A stretch of DNA of 64,000 nucleotides from Endozoicomonas sp. Mp262. Lineage in GTDB: Bacteria; Pseudomonadota; Gammaproteobacteria; Pseudomonadales; Endozoicomonadaceae. The translations under genes and the position numbers were made by a program. Positions 1 through 9,823 of this stretch are shown piece after piece. The DNA lies in assembly GCF_025643335.1 (NCBI RefSeq), contig NZ_CP092489.1, forward strand, positions 4,474,501-4,538,500, given 5' to 3'. The notes under the pieces were generated by a model that was not told the origin of the DNA, searched no databases, and saw nothing but the letters and a program-made list of their open reading frames with translations. The stretch's first letter is position 1; every line of letters begins with the position of its first letter.

Positions 1-1516
1 AAAGATATATACCAACTTTCTTTTTTGAAATTTTCATCAGAGAATCATCTCCGATTATAAACATTCCTAGTGAATCACGATTACATATTTTCTCAGCTGA
101 TTGCTCTAACACAATCGAATGATGTGATTTTGTTTCAGGATTATATTTAACAGCCCTTGCATTGCCATCTCTATAATGAACCAATAGCCAATTTATGTCA
201 CTAAACCATTCAAGAGTAGATATTGCACACCTTACCTGATCACTTGCAGACTGGGGATGCTCAAATAACCATTGAGTATTTGTCTCTTCAAGGCCACTTA
301 TTTGAGAAATATCCATAGAATTCAAGCTTTGATCAAGTGTGACTTTACCCAGATAACCGTCAGTGAAGCCGACATATATTTCTTTCCAATCTAATGTGGA
401 AGCCATTGTGCTAACTGTTATGTATTCTTGAAGACTTACCCCGTCGTATGGAAACCAAGCTTGGGCAATACATCTATTATTAACAGCCATGCCCTGTTCT
501 CCAATCTGATCCTGATATGATTCAGATAACTGCCATGCACTAATAACCAGTCCTCCTTGACTAGAACTGGCATTACCTGAAGGTACTTGTGATAATAATC
601 CTTCAAGCTGTTTAATTTGATCACCCGCATTTAATTTTTGAGCAGTATAAGCAACCCGAAAGCTCGCACTTACCGCCATACAATCTATAGGCTCTTGATA
701 TAATGGTTTAACTTCAAAAAGGTAACGTCCATCAGCACTCAAAATCTCCAGAAAATCACCATAATTAACTAAAATTCTGCCATCCGATATTTGATATATT
801 TCCTTAGCAAACTTTCCTGTTGTAGACATATGTCGCCACTTTTCAGATAACGTTATGTCTCCATCCATTACCATACATTGAACAGAACCATCACTAGATG
901 CCATATACCATCCCTGCCGGCCAGTGAATGCCTTTACTGCATGGACACATACACCACTGGGCAATTCAACCGTTTGCAACCTGGTAATTTTTTCCCCTTT
1001 TTCCTTATCAGGATCAACTCTAAAAATGGCGGGTTTTTTATTAGCTATTTGTACAAAAAGATACTTATTATCCTCACTTAAACTCATAATATTAGAGGAA
1101 ACCCAATCATTTTCTTCATCATTCCAGTTAAGTTCCCCTGTATCAACTTCAACAAGTTCTTCCACAAAAGTATGGCAATTACTGCCTCTACTTAAACTAT
1201 AAAAAACCAATGAGTGGCTAAACAATTCTCTACAAAAATGAATCCTACAATTTAAAACCAACGCCCATTTATTATTCTTAGAGGCTGCAAAAAGTATATT
1301 ATCCGAATTATCCTTTACATTAAACTCCTCTGTTTGATACCAATCAGACGGCCTATACTTTCCATTCACTATGGGTTTAATATGGCAATTATCAGCTATT
1401 CCCGTGACATCAATTAAATCACTGCAACAGCAAGGCTTACAGTAAATTCCAAATGGAGTGATTTCGCACAAAATAACGTCTACTTTTGATAGGGATACTT
1501 TATCAATGGCTGTCTC
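1..1516 (-). CDS. Partial beta-propeller-like protein, truncated at both ends
   Basis: An open frame of 505 codons runs without a stop from an in-frame TGA at 1517-1519 to the left edge and continues beyond the window. There is no ATG with a ribosome binding site near the 5' end; the nearest alternative start is a TTG at 1471. The true start was probably lost to the IS whose transposase begins near 1500. The protein shows recurring hydrophobic strand / DG-turn / hydrophobic strand blocks (SDGRILVNYGDFLEIL, TDGYLGKV, HYRDGNARAVKY), as in WD40- or Kelch-like propellers. It has a cysteine cluster (YCKPCCCSD) near the 5' end and no visible signal peptide or membrane segment. Base composition is AT-rich compared with sthA or gcvP. 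The family is not identified. Confidence 0.6.
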
Positions 1517-1518
1517 TC

Positions 1519-2886
1519 ATGGCTTATCCATTCCAAAAAAGTCGTAAGCATCTTTGTGCAAACAGTTTAATTACTACGATTTCTGAAAGTTATGAGCAAA
1601 TTCCAGATGTCCGACCAAACAAGGATTCCAGAAAAATAACAATACATGATGCCTCCATGTCCGCTTTTGCCATGATGCATCTCAAGTACCCATCGCTCCT
1701 CTCGTTTGAGCGTGATAAAACAGAGCAAGAAGTAAGGCATAACCTTGAGCACCTGTATCAGATAAAAAAACGTGCTCCCTGTGATACCAGTATGCGGGAA
1801 ATCCTGGATCCAATAGATCCCGTAGAGTTCAAAAAGCCTTTTAAGACATTGCTGTCTAACGTCCAAAGGGGCGGATTACTGAAGGCATTCGAATTTCACT
1901 GCGGGAACTTGAAAAATCACTACTTGCTCCCGATCGATGGAACTGGGCTATTTTACTCCTGCAATAATAAAAAACCTTGTCAGGAGTGCTGTACTAAAAA
2001 TAAGGGAAAGGCCAACGAAGCTCACTACCACCAGTTAATGGCAGCATGCATTGCTCACCCGGATCAAAAAACAGTCTTGCCATTGGCACCGGAAGCCATA
2101 GTTTGCCAGGACGGTTCGACCAAAAATGACTGTGAAAAAAATGCCATTAAACGGTTGTTTGCCACCATACGAGAGCATCACCCACGTCTAAAGTTCGTTA
2201 TTCTTCTGGACAGTCTTTATGCTGACAACCCCACTGTCCAACTGATTAAGAGTTATGGCTGGCATTACATCATTGTCGCGAAAGATGGCAACCATGCCTC
2301 GCTGGTTGAAGCGATGGATGAGCTGGATAAAGAAGGAAAAGTTCACCGTGCTGAAAAAGTTAATGAAGAGACTGGAATTAAGTGGTGGTTTCGCTATGCC
2401 AATGACGTCAGGCTGAACAAGGCAAAATATGCAGAACAGGTTAATGTGCTTGATTTTGTCGAAACCGATAAAAAAGGTAAACAGCATATCTGGTGCTGGG
2501 TGACTGATATTCCGCTTAACGAAGAAACCATAGAACCCGTCATGAAAGGAGGGCGCTGCCGATGGCATATTGAGAACCAGACGTTTAACACCCTGAAAAA
2601 TCAAGGCTACGATCTCGAACATAACTACGGTCACGGTGAGAAGCACTTAGCCACAAATCTGGCCTATCTGACGATGCTTGCTTTTCTCGTAGATCAAATA
2701 CAGGAACTGTGCTGTCCCCAGTTTCAGGAAGCTTTAAGAACCCGCTCAAAAGGAGTCCGTATAGCATTATGGAAATGGATACAGGGCTATTTTTTGCATT
2801 GGCTGATAAAAACGTGGGAGGGGCTTTTTTACACAGTAACTCATGGTATTGAAGAGAAAAGGGTGATTCCATTCGATACATCATAA
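1519..2886 (+). CDS. IS transposase, DDE type (copy 1 of a family seen twice)
   Basis: A DDE-type transposase related along its length to the protein at 16455-17789. Shared blocks include HDAxMSxxxxMHLKYPSLL near the N-terminus, LPIDGTGxFxS followed by a CxxCC cysteine cluster (likely first catalytic Asp), LLDSLYADNP (likely second Asp) and RWHIENQTFNTLKNQGY (likely catalytic Glu). The last block resembles the R-E-K region of the IS4 clan. The frame is open from 1486, but the aligned paralogue begins near the ATG at 1519, so that start is preferred; neither has a clear ribosome binding site. The insertion truncates the gene on its left. Terminal inverted repeats could not be identified by eye, so element borders are unknown. 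Confidence 0.8.
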   Translation: MAYPFQKSRKHLCANSLITTISESYEQIPDVRPNKDSRKITIHDASMSAFAMMHLKYPSLLSFERDKTEQEVRHNLEHLYQIKKRAPCDTSMREILDPIDPVEFKKPFKTLLSNVQRGGLLKAFEFHCGNLKNHYLLPIDGTGLFYSCNNKKPCQECCTKNKGKANEAHYHQLMAACIAHPDQKTVLPLAPEAIVCQDGSTKNDCEKNAIKRLFATIREHHPRLKFVILLDSLYADNPTVQLIKSYGWHYIIVAKDGNHASLVEAMDELDKEGKVHRAEKVNEETGIKWWFRYANDVRLNKAKYAEQVNVLDFVETDKKGKQHIWCWVTDIPLNEETIEPVMKGGRCRWHIENQTFNTLKNQGYDLEHNYGHGEKHLATNLAYLTMLAFLVDQIQELCCPQFQEALRTRSKGVRIALWKWIQGYFLHWLIKTWEGLFYTVTHGIEEKRVIPFDTS

Positions 2887-2931
2887 CCGGCCATATCGTA
2901 GCTACGTTCAGGGGTGACATTTTTTCTTTAA

Positions 2932-3069
2932 AGCTCCGCTTTGTTAATTGGCGGCTCAGTTTTGATCGGCTTCATTATTTTTGCTGCCTTATTGTCAATA
3001 CCAACGATCATCGACGTTCATCATGCGGGAATAGCTGGGCAATTATCTATCGTTTTTTTCTTTACGTAA
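2932..3069 (+). other. Possible remnant of a membrane protein
   Basis: A stop-to-stop frame of 45 residues that is strongly hydrophobic (LLIGGSVLIGFIIFAALLS) and ends in TAA. It has no start codon and no ribosome binding site, and lies directly after the IS transposase. It could be the 3' tail of a membrane protein cut by that IS, or chance. It overlaps the small minus-strand frame at 3043-3270, so at most one of the two is real. Confidence 0.2.
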
Positions 3070-3270
3070 AATTTTTACACTACTACCAGACTCTTCAGCA
3101 CCAAAAGCGTCCGATACTTTTCTTTTATACATAGCCTGTGACAGGGAAATAAATGAAACTATAAAAATACCTGAAACCAAAAAACCATATTTTTTCAAAA
3201 CAAACCTCCAGCAAAATCCCTCCCATAGACTATTTTTAACTACTTTTACTTTTTTGTATTTTTTTATCAT
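3043..3270 (-). CDS. Hypothetical small membrane-anchored protein
   Basis: A 75-residue frame starting at the ATG at 3270; a TTG two codons upstream is also possible. A very basic N-terminus (MIKKYKKVKVVK) is followed by one hydrophobic segment (YGFLVSGIFIVSFISLSQAM) and a charged tail, which fits a single-pass inner-membrane protein. No family is recognised. The ribosome binding site is weak. It faces away from the sodium-channel pseudogene on its right. Confidence 0.3.
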   Translation of the reverse strand: MIKKYKKVKVVKNSLWEGFCWRFVLKKYGFLVSGIFIVSFISLSQAMYKRKVSDAFGAEESGSSVKILRKEKNDR

Positions 3271-3336
3271 TGACAACTTACGGCAAGCTTAATCCATCTC
3301 ACTATTTCGTCAAATTATCACGCATGGGTTGTATTA

Positions 3337-3779
3337 ATGAATAAGCGTAAAGAAGCGTTACACGCAGTCACTATAAACAGGCCATCACATAACTGCCAAC
3401 AGCGATTTCAACAGATACGATCAAACAAGGTCTTTGAGCTATTTGTTGTCGCTATAATCATATTTTCTGCACTCATTATCGGCATAAAAACCTATCCTAT
3501 TCCAGACTCCCTCAGCCATCTGACCACTGTGCTGGACTGGGGCATCACCGTTTTCTTCCTGGTGGAAATTGTTATTCGTTTTTTAGCAGAGGAGCAAAAA
3601 AAGACTTTTTCAAATCCGGCTGGAATGTGTTTGATACGGTGATTGTCGTGGTTAATGTGATGGAGGAGGAACGGCAAAAGACCCGCAAAACAGAACAACA
3701 GCAAAAAGGAGAACCCACCCTGGTAGACCTTCAGCAGCAACTGGATGAGATCAAGGCCTTGCTCCACAAACGCTCATAG
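3337..3779 (+). pseudogene. Decayed NavBac-type voltage-gated sodium channel
   Basis: The first 101 codons encode a basic N-terminus, S1 (FELFVVAIIIFSALIIGI) and S2 (LDWGITVFFLVEIVIRFLAE) of an ion-transport-family channel. A run of seven A at about 3597-3603 then shifts the frame. In the corrected frame the protein continues FFKSGWNVFDTVIVVV, the start of S3, and jumps directly into NVMEEERQKT, the end of S6, followed by a C-terminal coiled coil (LVDLQQQLDEIKALLHKRS) and TAG at 3777-3779. The S4 voltage sensor, selectivity filter and most of S6 are missing. The S3 and S6 remnants meet within a GTGGTT/valine run, consistent with deletion at a short homology. No functional channel can be made. 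Confidence 0.8.
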
Positions 3780-3837
3780 TTATCTGACTTTATACCCTAT
3801 TCAGCAAAGCCCTTATTTCGCAAAAGCAACCGTCCTG

Positions 3838-5232
3838 TCAAAACAACCGGTTCAAGCCATCCAAAGCCGCCACCCGATAAGCCTCAGCCATGGTAGGATA
3901 GTTAAAGGTGGTATTCAGAAAATAACGCAGGGAATTGTTCTCCCCTTTCTGGGTCATCACTGCCTGGCCAATATGGACTATCTCGGAGGCCTGGTCACCA
4001 AAGCAGTGAATCCCTAGGATTTCCAGGGTTTCACGGTGGAACAGGATTTTAAGCATGCCCACCAGCTCACCGGTTATCTGGGCCCTGGCCAACCTTGAGA
4101 AGAACGCCTTACCCACTTCATAGGGCACTGCCTGGGCGGTAAGCTCTTCTTCTGTACTGCCCAAAGAACTGATCTCCGGAATGGTATAAATCCCGGTGGG
4201 CACTTCATCCACAAACCGGCAATAGGCAGAACCAGTCAAATTGCCCGAGGCTGAACGCCCCTGATCGTAGGCGGCACTGGCCAGGCTGGGCCAGCCAATC
4301 ACATCCCCCCCGGCATAAATATGGGGAATAGAGGTCTGGTAATTTTCATTCACCTCCAGTTGCCCACGGCTGTTGGCTTTCAACCCTATCAGTTCCAGAC
4401 CCATATCCCGGGTATTACCGGTACGGCCATTGGCCCATAGCAATAAATCGGCCTTAAGCTTTTTACCCGACTTCAGGTGCATAATGACGCCATCATTGAG
4501 AGGCTCTACTTTTTGGTATTCCTCATTATGGCGAATGATAACGTTCTTTTTGCGCAGCTGATAACCCAGGGCATCGGATATTTCCTTATCCAGAAATGAA
4601 AGCAGGCGGTCACGGGTATCCACCAGATCCACCAGCACCCCCAGCCCTGAAAAAATCGAGGCATACTCGGAACCAATCACCCCGGCTCCGTAAATAATCA
4701 TCCGTCGGGGTGTATGGGAAAGCTCCAGAATGGTATCACTGTCATACACCCTGGAATGGGTAAAATCCACGTCTGCTGGCTGGAACGGGCGTGATCCGGT
4801 GGCAATCATGATATGGGCACCACGGAGTTTTTCGGTATTACCATTATGCTCCACCACCTCAATGGTATGCTCATCCACAAAGCAACCCTTACCAAAATAA
4901 AGGTCTATACGATTTCTGGCGTAGTACAGGGTTCTGGACTGAACCTGCTTTTGAATAACTGACTCCGCCCGCTTCAGTACCTTGGGAAAACTGAACCAGC
5001 GGGGTTCACCAATCTCACGAAACATGGAGTTGGTGTTGAAGTCCATAATCTGCTTCACCGAATGGCGTAGCGCCTTGGAAGGAATAGTCCCCAAATGGGT
5101 GCAGCTCCCCCCCACAAAAGCATACTGTTCAACCACTGCCACCCGTTTACCCAGCTTGACGGCATTCATCGCCGCCCCTTCGCCAGCAGGCCCGGACCCC
5201 AAGACAATCAGGTCATAATTACTCACAGCCAT
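3838..5232 (-). CDS. sthA: Soluble pyridine nucleotide transhydrogenase
   Basis: SthA (UdhA) is a cytoplasmic FAD flavoprotein that moves hydride between NADPH and NAD+. The N-terminus has the FAD-binding GSGPAGEG motif, then [16 protein letters not shown]. SthA keeps only one cysteine of the redox-active pair found in related disulfide reductases, as seen here (CTHLG). The NAD(P) motif [13 protein letters not shown] and YAGGDVIG follow. A start at 5232 gives 464 residues, the usual SthA length, and is preceded by AAGGGGAAAGG; the longer frame from 5277 adds 15 residues unlike the family. The gene is monocistronic here, followed after a short gap by the sodium-channel remnant in the opposite orientation. 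Confidence 0.95.
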   Translation of the reverse strand: MAVSNYDLIVLGSGPAGEGAAMNAVKLGKRVAVVEQYAFVGGSCTHLGTIPSKALRHSVKQIMDFNTNSMFREIGEPRWFSFPKVLKRAESVIQKQVQSRTLYYARNRIDLYFGKGCFVDEHTIEVVEHNGNTEKLRGAHIMIATGSRPFQPADVDFTHSRVYDSDTILELSHTPRRMIIYGAGVIGSEYASIFSGLGVLVDLVDTRDRLLSFLDKEISDALGYQLRKKNVIIRHNEEYQKVEPLNDGVIMHLKSGKKLKADLLLWANGRTGNTRDMGLELIGLKANSRGQLEVNENYQTSIPHIYAGGDVIGWPSLASAAYDQGRSASGNLTGSAYCRFVDEVPTGIYTIPEISSLGSTEEELTAQAVPYEVGKAFFSRLARAQITGELVGMLKILFHRETLEILGIHCFGDQASEIVHIGQAVMTQKGENNSLRYFLNTTFNYPTMAEAYRVAALDGLNRLF

Positions 5233-5384
5233 GCTGCCTTTCCCCTTACAGCTATTCATAGTCACCGTCCTTGCCAACTGGCAGAAAACGGCCAGCCCAG
5301 ATGGCTGTTCAATTGGAAGTTATTATTATGTATATCAGGCATCAGTGGTGATGCCTGAAGAGGGATTTATCCGATAAGACTATT

Positions 5385-5551
5385 TAACCCGGATATTTCA
5401 TAAACGTGCTCCCAGCCTTGCTTGTCCTTTGCGGCTCTGAGGAGTTTTGTTCAGTCGACCGTACTCCCCGGTACGGCACTCCTTCACAAATCTCCTCAGA
5501 GCCACAAAGTCCAGCGCAATGCTCGGGGCAGTTTATGAAATATCCGGGTTA
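5385..5551. repeat. MITE-like palindromic element 1
   Basis: A 167-bp element bounded by perfect 21-bp inverted repeats beginning TAACCCGGATATTTCATAAA. The interior is also imperfectly palindromic (GCGGCTCTGAGGAG / CTCCTCAGAGCC, and ACCGTACTCCCCGGTACGG in the middle). It has no coding capacity. Its right end supplies the last codons and stop of nqrM (ATTTCATAA). The shape suggests a non-autonomous transposon or REP-like element between nqrM and sthA. Confidence 0.75.
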
Positions 5552-5769
5552 GCGGCTGCATCATAGAACAAATCATCCATGGATTTATCGCCGATATTTT
5601 TCAGTGGGTTCTTTTCCTCACCACCGCAGATGGGGCAATTGTCCTTAAGCCCCAGATTACTCAATCCGCCACAGGAGCCTTTAATGGGCTTATTGGCAAA
5701 GATCACCCCAATAGCCATGGCAGCGATAATAAAGAGAAACACACCAAAGGTGATTAACATAACAGTCAT
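5533..5769 (-). CDS. nqrM: Na+-translocating NADH:quinone reductase maturation protein NqrM
   Basis: A 78-residue protein with one N-terminal membrane segment (LITFGVFLFIIAAMAIGVIF) followed by conserved cysteines (GSCGGLSNLGL and CPICGG). This is the NqrM (DUF539) arrangement. NqrM is needed to build the iron centre of Na+-NQR. A strong AAGGAGG precedes the ATG at 5769. It follows apbE, its usual partner, but the nqrABCDEF genes themselves are not in the window. The last residues (ANPDIS) and the stop come from the MITE-like repeat at 5385-5551, so the natural C-terminus has been replaced. Confidence 0.92.
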   Translation of the reverse strand: MTVMLITFGVFLFIIAAMAIGVIFANKPIKGSCGGLSNLGLKDNCPICGGEEKNPLKNIGDKSMDDLFYDAAANPDIS

Positions 5770-5831
5770 AGCTGCCTCCTTCTATCCATTGCTCATTTGT
5801 TGAGCCACTGAGAGAGTCTCAGCATTACTAT

Positions 5832-6098
5832 CTAGGGACTGTTGACGTTTGCTCGTGTGCTCAGCCAAAACCAGCGGTTTCGTGGCTAGACGCAGTAGCG
5901 CAGGAATACTCGCGTCTTTCAAGCTACTGCAACGACGGCACGGAATCGCTGGTTTTGGCCCTTCGGGTGGTTCGTAAAGCGGCTTTCCGACTGCGTTGGA
6001 CTGGCTTGACGTAGAACAACTATGCCTGCACCAGTCCTCCTTGCGGAAAACCGCTTTACGAGCCACTGAGCTCACGATCAAACGTCAACAGCCCCTAG
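5832..6098. repeat. MITE-like palindromic element 2
   Basis: About 267 bp bounded by near-perfect 19-bp inverted repeats, CTAGGGACTGTTGACGTTT and AAACGTCAACAGCCCCTAG. The interior has further inverted pairs, for example GTAAAGCGGCTTTCCG against CGGAAAACCGCTTTAC. It sits between apbE and nqrM and its right end supplies the apbE stop (TAG). A lone end of the same family is at 31500-31519 at the stop of the vanZ-like gene. A 99-codon frame across it is an artefact of the palindrome. Confidence 0.75.
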
Positions 6099-7300
6099 TT
6101 TACCAGAAATCGTTTAAAAGCCTGACTGGCCACGGATTCAAAACTATCACCTGAATGATAGGTAAAATAGGCAGCTATGCCTTCCTGATTTGCCAGCTGA
6201 AGCCCCTTCTCATCACCCAATACCATAAACATGGTAGCCAGGGCATCCGCTTCCGCCACTGTGTCAGCAATAACCGCCACTTCAGCCACCCGGTTCATTT
6301 CCGGGCGTCCGGTCACCGGGTTTATGGAATGGGAATACTTCTGGCCGTCAATTTCAAAGAAGTTGAGATAATCCCCGGAGGTGGCCAACGCCTTATTGCC
6401 TGGTGACACAATTGCTGCGGGCTTGCCCCCCCCCAGATCCGGCCCGCGAACAGCCAGGCGCCAGCGATTGCCATCAGGCTTGCTGCCGCTGACCTTCACT
6501 TCTCCACCCACTTCCACCATAAAGTTGGTTATGCCCGTATCTTCGAGGACTGCCGCCGCTTGGTCTACACCATAGCCTTTGGCAATGGAGCTCAGGTCAA
6601 CAAACACGGGTTTTAGCCGGGTGAGCGTACTCTCCGCCTGATCAGCAGAAACGTACTGATAACCCACCTGCTGCTTCGCCTTGGCAATGGCTTTATCAGA
6701 AGGCACTTCTCCGGGGTAGTTATCGAGCATCCACTGAATAAATTCAGGCGCTTTTACCGTTTTTTCATCAGTGACTGCCGATCTATCTGCCGTATTTTCA
6801 GCCTTGGGATCATGACGCTTCGGGCCAAACCCCCAGAGATTCACCAGAGGACCCACTGTTACGTCATAGGCACCATCGGACATTTTTGAAATGCGTTGAC
6901 TGGCAATCACCAGATCCACCAGGTCTTGCGAAACCTTGAAAGGCTCACCCACCGGTGCCCGGTTAAACTGCATTAATTCAGAGTCTTCACGATAGGTGGA
7001 CATTCTCTGGTCAACATCATGCAGGGCATTGTGTACCCGTTTGGAAATATCATCCACCGGATGGGAGAACAGCGTCCCCACATAGGACACATGATAGGTT
7101 GTGCCCATGGTTTCGCCCTGGAACTGCTTGATTCTGGGGCGGGTGCTCAATATATAGAACACCGCCAGCAAAAAGATACCGCCCACCAGTAGTGAGCGCT
7201 TGTAGGAACTTGAAATCACGCTGATCCCCGCCTGAGCCATCGACAATCCAACTGGAAACCACTCGTTATCCACTGGATGATTGGCGCGGGATTTTATCAT
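6095..7300 (-). CDS. apbE: FAD:protein FMN transferase ApbE
   Basis: ApbE attaches FMN to Thr/Ser residues of periplasmic or membrane flavoproteins such as NqrB and NqrC. Features in order: an N-terminal membrane anchor (LLVGGIFLLAVFYILS, about residues 39-54), the GETMGTTYHVSY start of the mature domain, LVNLWGFGP, DLSSIAKGYGVD, VEVGGEVKVSG, and the Mg-binding HSINPVTGRP. The anchor replaces the lipobox found in many ApbE proteins. The start at 7300 has only a weak AGGCAGA; an ATG at 7240 is an alternative. The gene probably forms an operon with nqrM, although a MITE now lies between them and supplies the TAG stop. Confidence 0.93.
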   Translation of the reverse strand: MIKSRANHPVDNEWFPVGLSMAQAGISVISSSYKRSLLVGGIFLLAVFYILSTRPRIKQFQGETMGTTYHVSYVGTLFSHPVDDISKRVHNALHDVDQRMSTYREDSELMQFNRAPVGEPFKVSQDLVDLVIASQRISKMSDGAYDVTVGPLVNLWGFGPKRHDPKAENTADRSAVTDEKTVKAPEFIQWMLDNYPGEVPSDKAIAKAKQQVGYQYVSADQAESTLTRLKPVFVDLSSIAKGYGVDQAAAVLEDTGITNFMVEVGGEVKVSGSKPDGNRWRLAVRGPDLGGGKPAAIVSPGNKALATSGDYLNFFEIDGQKYSHSINPVTGRPEMNRVAEVAVIADTVAEADALATMFMVLGDEKGLQLANQEGIAAYFTYHSGDSFESVASQAFKRFLVN

Positions 7301-7470
7301 TCTGCCTGGCAGCGGTCATCCAGTGCACAAAATGATTCAGGAAAAAACTATAAAAAGACAGAAATTGAAGTTGAGCGACTGACTGTTATTTAATCGTATT
7401 TTTCATTCATATCGGGACAGGGTGAGAGGGGAACAGGCAATAGAACCCTACACTATTCCCCCACCCGCGT

Positions 7471-8103
7471 TTACGCAGTCACCCAAAGAATAACAGCATC
7501 CCGGTCACTTAATGAGGTTAATACATGCCCCATTTCGGCATCGTAATAGGCGCTATCACCTTCCTCCATCACCACCGGCTGATAGAATTCGGTATAAAAC
7601 AGGATTCGGCCCTTAAGCACTAACAAAAACTCTTCACCATCATGGCGCACCCAGCCGGGATAGTCCTCAAATGAACGGGCTTTAACCGTGGTTCGATACG
7701 GCACCATTTTCTTGCCCGACAGTTCCGTAGCCAGCATCTCATGTTCATAAGTGGTGGTGGGGTGAGGCTTACCTTCACCCATACGGGTAATATCCCTCCG
7801 GCCACGGGTGGCATGTCGGTTTTCTGGCTGGGTAAACAGCTGGGGAATATCAATGCCCAGCCCTTTCACCAGCTTGTTCACTGCGGCAAAGGTTGGAGAA
7901 ATCTGTTCATTCTCGATTTTGGACAGCGTCGATCGTGCCAGGCCAGTAAGCTTACTGGCTTCCTCCAGGGTCAGACTTTGGCTTAAACGAATTTCCCGAA
8001 CCCTCTCACCCAACTTCAGGGGCGATACCGAATTTTCCCGATTACGCTGCTGAAGTCTCAACGACTGCTTCTCAGTGGCAAGGAAACTAACTTGTTCAGA
8101 CAT
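7471..8103 (-). CDS. XRE-family regulator with C-terminal cupin domain
   Basis: A 210-residue repressor-type protein. A lambda-Cro/XRE helix-turn-helix lies at about residues 31-85 (LTLEEASKLTGLARSTLSKIE) and a cupin effector domain at about 130-205 (DGEEFLLVLKGRILF, then EGDSAYYDAEMGHVL). Such proteins often control amino-acid or amine catabolism. It is divergent from sdaA-gcvH-gcvP and separated from it by 290 bp that hold a perfect palindrome, so control of serine/glycine breakdown and of itself is the likely role (inference). The start at 8103 is preceded by GGGAGAAAGG. Confidence 0.85.
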   Translation of the reverse strand: MSEQVSFLATEKQSLRLQQRNRENSVSPLKLGERVREIRLSQSLTLEEASKLTGLARSTLSKIENEQISPTFAAVNKLVKGLGIDIPQLFTQPENRHATRGRRDITRMGEGKPHPTTTYEHEMLATELSGKKMVPYRTTVKARSFEDYPGWVRHDGEEFLLVLKGRILFYTEFYQPVVMEEGDSAYYDAEMGHVLTSLSDRDAVILWVTA

Positions 8104-8232
8104 CCTTTCTCCCGACAGGCATTCCCAGAAGCCGGGCTAAGCGCAGACCCATGAGATCTGCCATTATTTCACCTATACAATTCTTGGCCAGGCTACTGAC
8201 AAAAATAGATCGCGAGATTATAGACAGCTTTT

Positions 8233-8248
8233 GTTTCCAATAGGAAAC
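8233..8248. promoter_or_regulatory. Candidate operator for the XRE-cupin regulator
   Basis: The perfect palindrome GTTTCCAATAGGAAAC (six-base arms, four-base spacer) lies between the divergent regulator and sdaA. Dyads of this size are typical XRE-cupin operators. It is about 130 bp from the regulator start and 145 bp from sdaA. Assignment as an operator is inference from position and symmetry. Confidence 0.45.
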
Positions 8249-8393
8249 TTTTATATTGATTAGAAAATCACATATTGATACGCTTCTGCCAAAATCAGTT
8301 GCAAGAACAGGGATTACCAAGACCAACAAATAAACAATGAACGGTTGTCTGACATAATCAGACAGTGATCATCAATCATTCAGGAGCCGAACC

Positions 8394-9773
8394 ATGGGAC
8401 TGAGCATATTTGACCTGTTCAAAATTGGCATAGGGCCTTCTTCATCCCACACAGTCGGCCCTATGGTAGCTGCCAACCGGTTTCTCTCGGAATTAAAACA
8501 ACACAATATCCTGACTAAAACAGCCCATGTGACAGTCCACTTATTTGGCTCACTGGCCCTTACCGGAACGGGTCATGCAACAGACACTGCCACCCTACTG
8601 GGCCTGCTGGGAAAAACCCCTGAAACTATTGATCCAGATCAAGCATCGGCATTAATTGAGAACATTCGAAAAACTAAAAAACTGGCTTTGGCCGAACAAA
8701 TTACCATCCCGTTTTCCGAAACCCGCCATTTGCTTTTTCATTGCAATAAGTCATTACCCAAACACCCCAATGCCATGACCATTGAAGCAATGGATAGCAA
8801 GGGGAAAAAATTACACAGCAATAATTATTACTCCGTGGGCGGTGGTTTTGTGATCAGTGAGGATGAAACCGATCAGCCCGCCACCACTGCCATAAAAAAA
8901 ACCATCCCCTACCCTTTTAATACTGGCCAGGATTTACTGGATATTGGAGAACAAACCGGCCTGTCCATTGCCGGGATCGTCCTTGAAAATGAAAAGCATC
9001 TGGGGCGTTGTCATGATATCAAGTCAGCGTTACTGTCCATCTGGCAGACAATGGACGCCTGTATCCGGCGTGGATGCCGTGAGAAGGGCCTATTACCGGG
9101 CGGACTCGGTGTCAGCCGCAGAGCCTTTGATATCCACCAGCGTCTCGCTAACCGGCAACAACAACAAACCGCCGATGAGCTGGAAGTTATGGACTGGGTC
9201 AGCCTGTTTGCCCTGGCCGTCAACGAAGAAAATGCCGTGGGAGGCCGGGTTGTTACGGCACCCACTAACGGTGCCGCTGGAGTCATCCCCGCCGTGCTTG
9301 CGTATTATGATCGCTTTGTCAGCGGCAGTAATGATGAGGGCATCCAGACCTTTCTGGCCACTGCCGCGGCCATAGGCATGCTTTATAAAAAAAATGCCTC
9401 CATCTCCGCCGCCGAGGTGGGCTGCCAGGGAGAAATCGGGGTAGCCTGTTCTATGGCCGCTGGAGCCCTGTGCGCTGTCCTGGGGGGAGATAATAATCAA
9501 ATCGAGAATGCCGCCGAGATTGGTATGGAACATAACCTGGGTCTGACCTGCGACCCCATCGGTGGGTTGGTACAGGTTCCCTGTATTGAACGGAACACCA
9601 TGGGAGCCGTCAAGGCTATCAATGCAGCCCGGCTTGCTCTCCAGGGCGATGGTAATCACCGGGTCTCCCTGGATACAGTGATTGCCACCATGCACCAGAC
9701 CGGACTGGATATGCAGAACAAGTATAAAGAAACGGCACAGGGCGGTTTGGCAGTTAATGTGGTTCTGTGTTGA
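8394..9773 (+). CDS. sdaA: L-serine ammonia-lyase (L-serine dehydratase)
   Basis: A single-chain, oxygen-sensitive [4Fe-4S] L-serine deaminase converting serine to pyruvate and ammonia. The N-terminal beta domain begins with the family hallmark [21 protein letters not shown]. The C-terminal alpha domain contains [14 protein letters not shown] and cysteine-bearing loops for the cluster ([35 protein letters not shown]). The length of 459 residues is normal. The start has an AGGAG about eight bases upstream. It is the first gene of a cluster with gcvH and gcvP: glycine can be cleaved or turned into serine, and serine drained to pyruvate. Confidence 0.96.
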   Translation: MGLSIFDLFKIGIGPSSSHTVGPMVAANRFLSELKQHNILTKTAHVTVHLFGSLALTGTGHATDTATLLGLLGKTPETIDPDQASALIENIRKTKKLALAEQITIPFSETRHLLFHCNKSLPKHPNAMTIEAMDSKGKKLHSNNYYSVGGGFVISEDETDQPATTAIKKTIPYPFNTGQDLLDIGEQTGLSIAGIVLENEKHLGRCHDIKSALLSIWQTMDACIRRGCREKGLLPGGLGVSRRAFDIHQRLANRQQQQTADELEVMDWVSLFALAVNEENAVGGRVVTAPTNGAAGVIPAVLAYYDRFVSGSNDEGIQTFLATAAAIGMLYKKNASISAAEVGCQGEIGVACSMAAGALCAVLGGDNNQIENAAEIGMEHNLGLTCDPIGGLVQVPCIERNTMGAVKAINAARLALQGDGNHRVSLDTVIATMHQTGLDMQNKYKETAQGGLAVNVVLC

Positions 9774-9823
9774 TTTTTTTACTGAACACCACCCAACCAA
9801 AAACAAGAGGAAATAATCAAGCA

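Noticed and set aside
5782-6081. A 99-codon frame on the minus strand between apbE and nqrM
   Set aside because: It lies almost wholly in the palindromic MITE-like element 2 and has no family resemblance.
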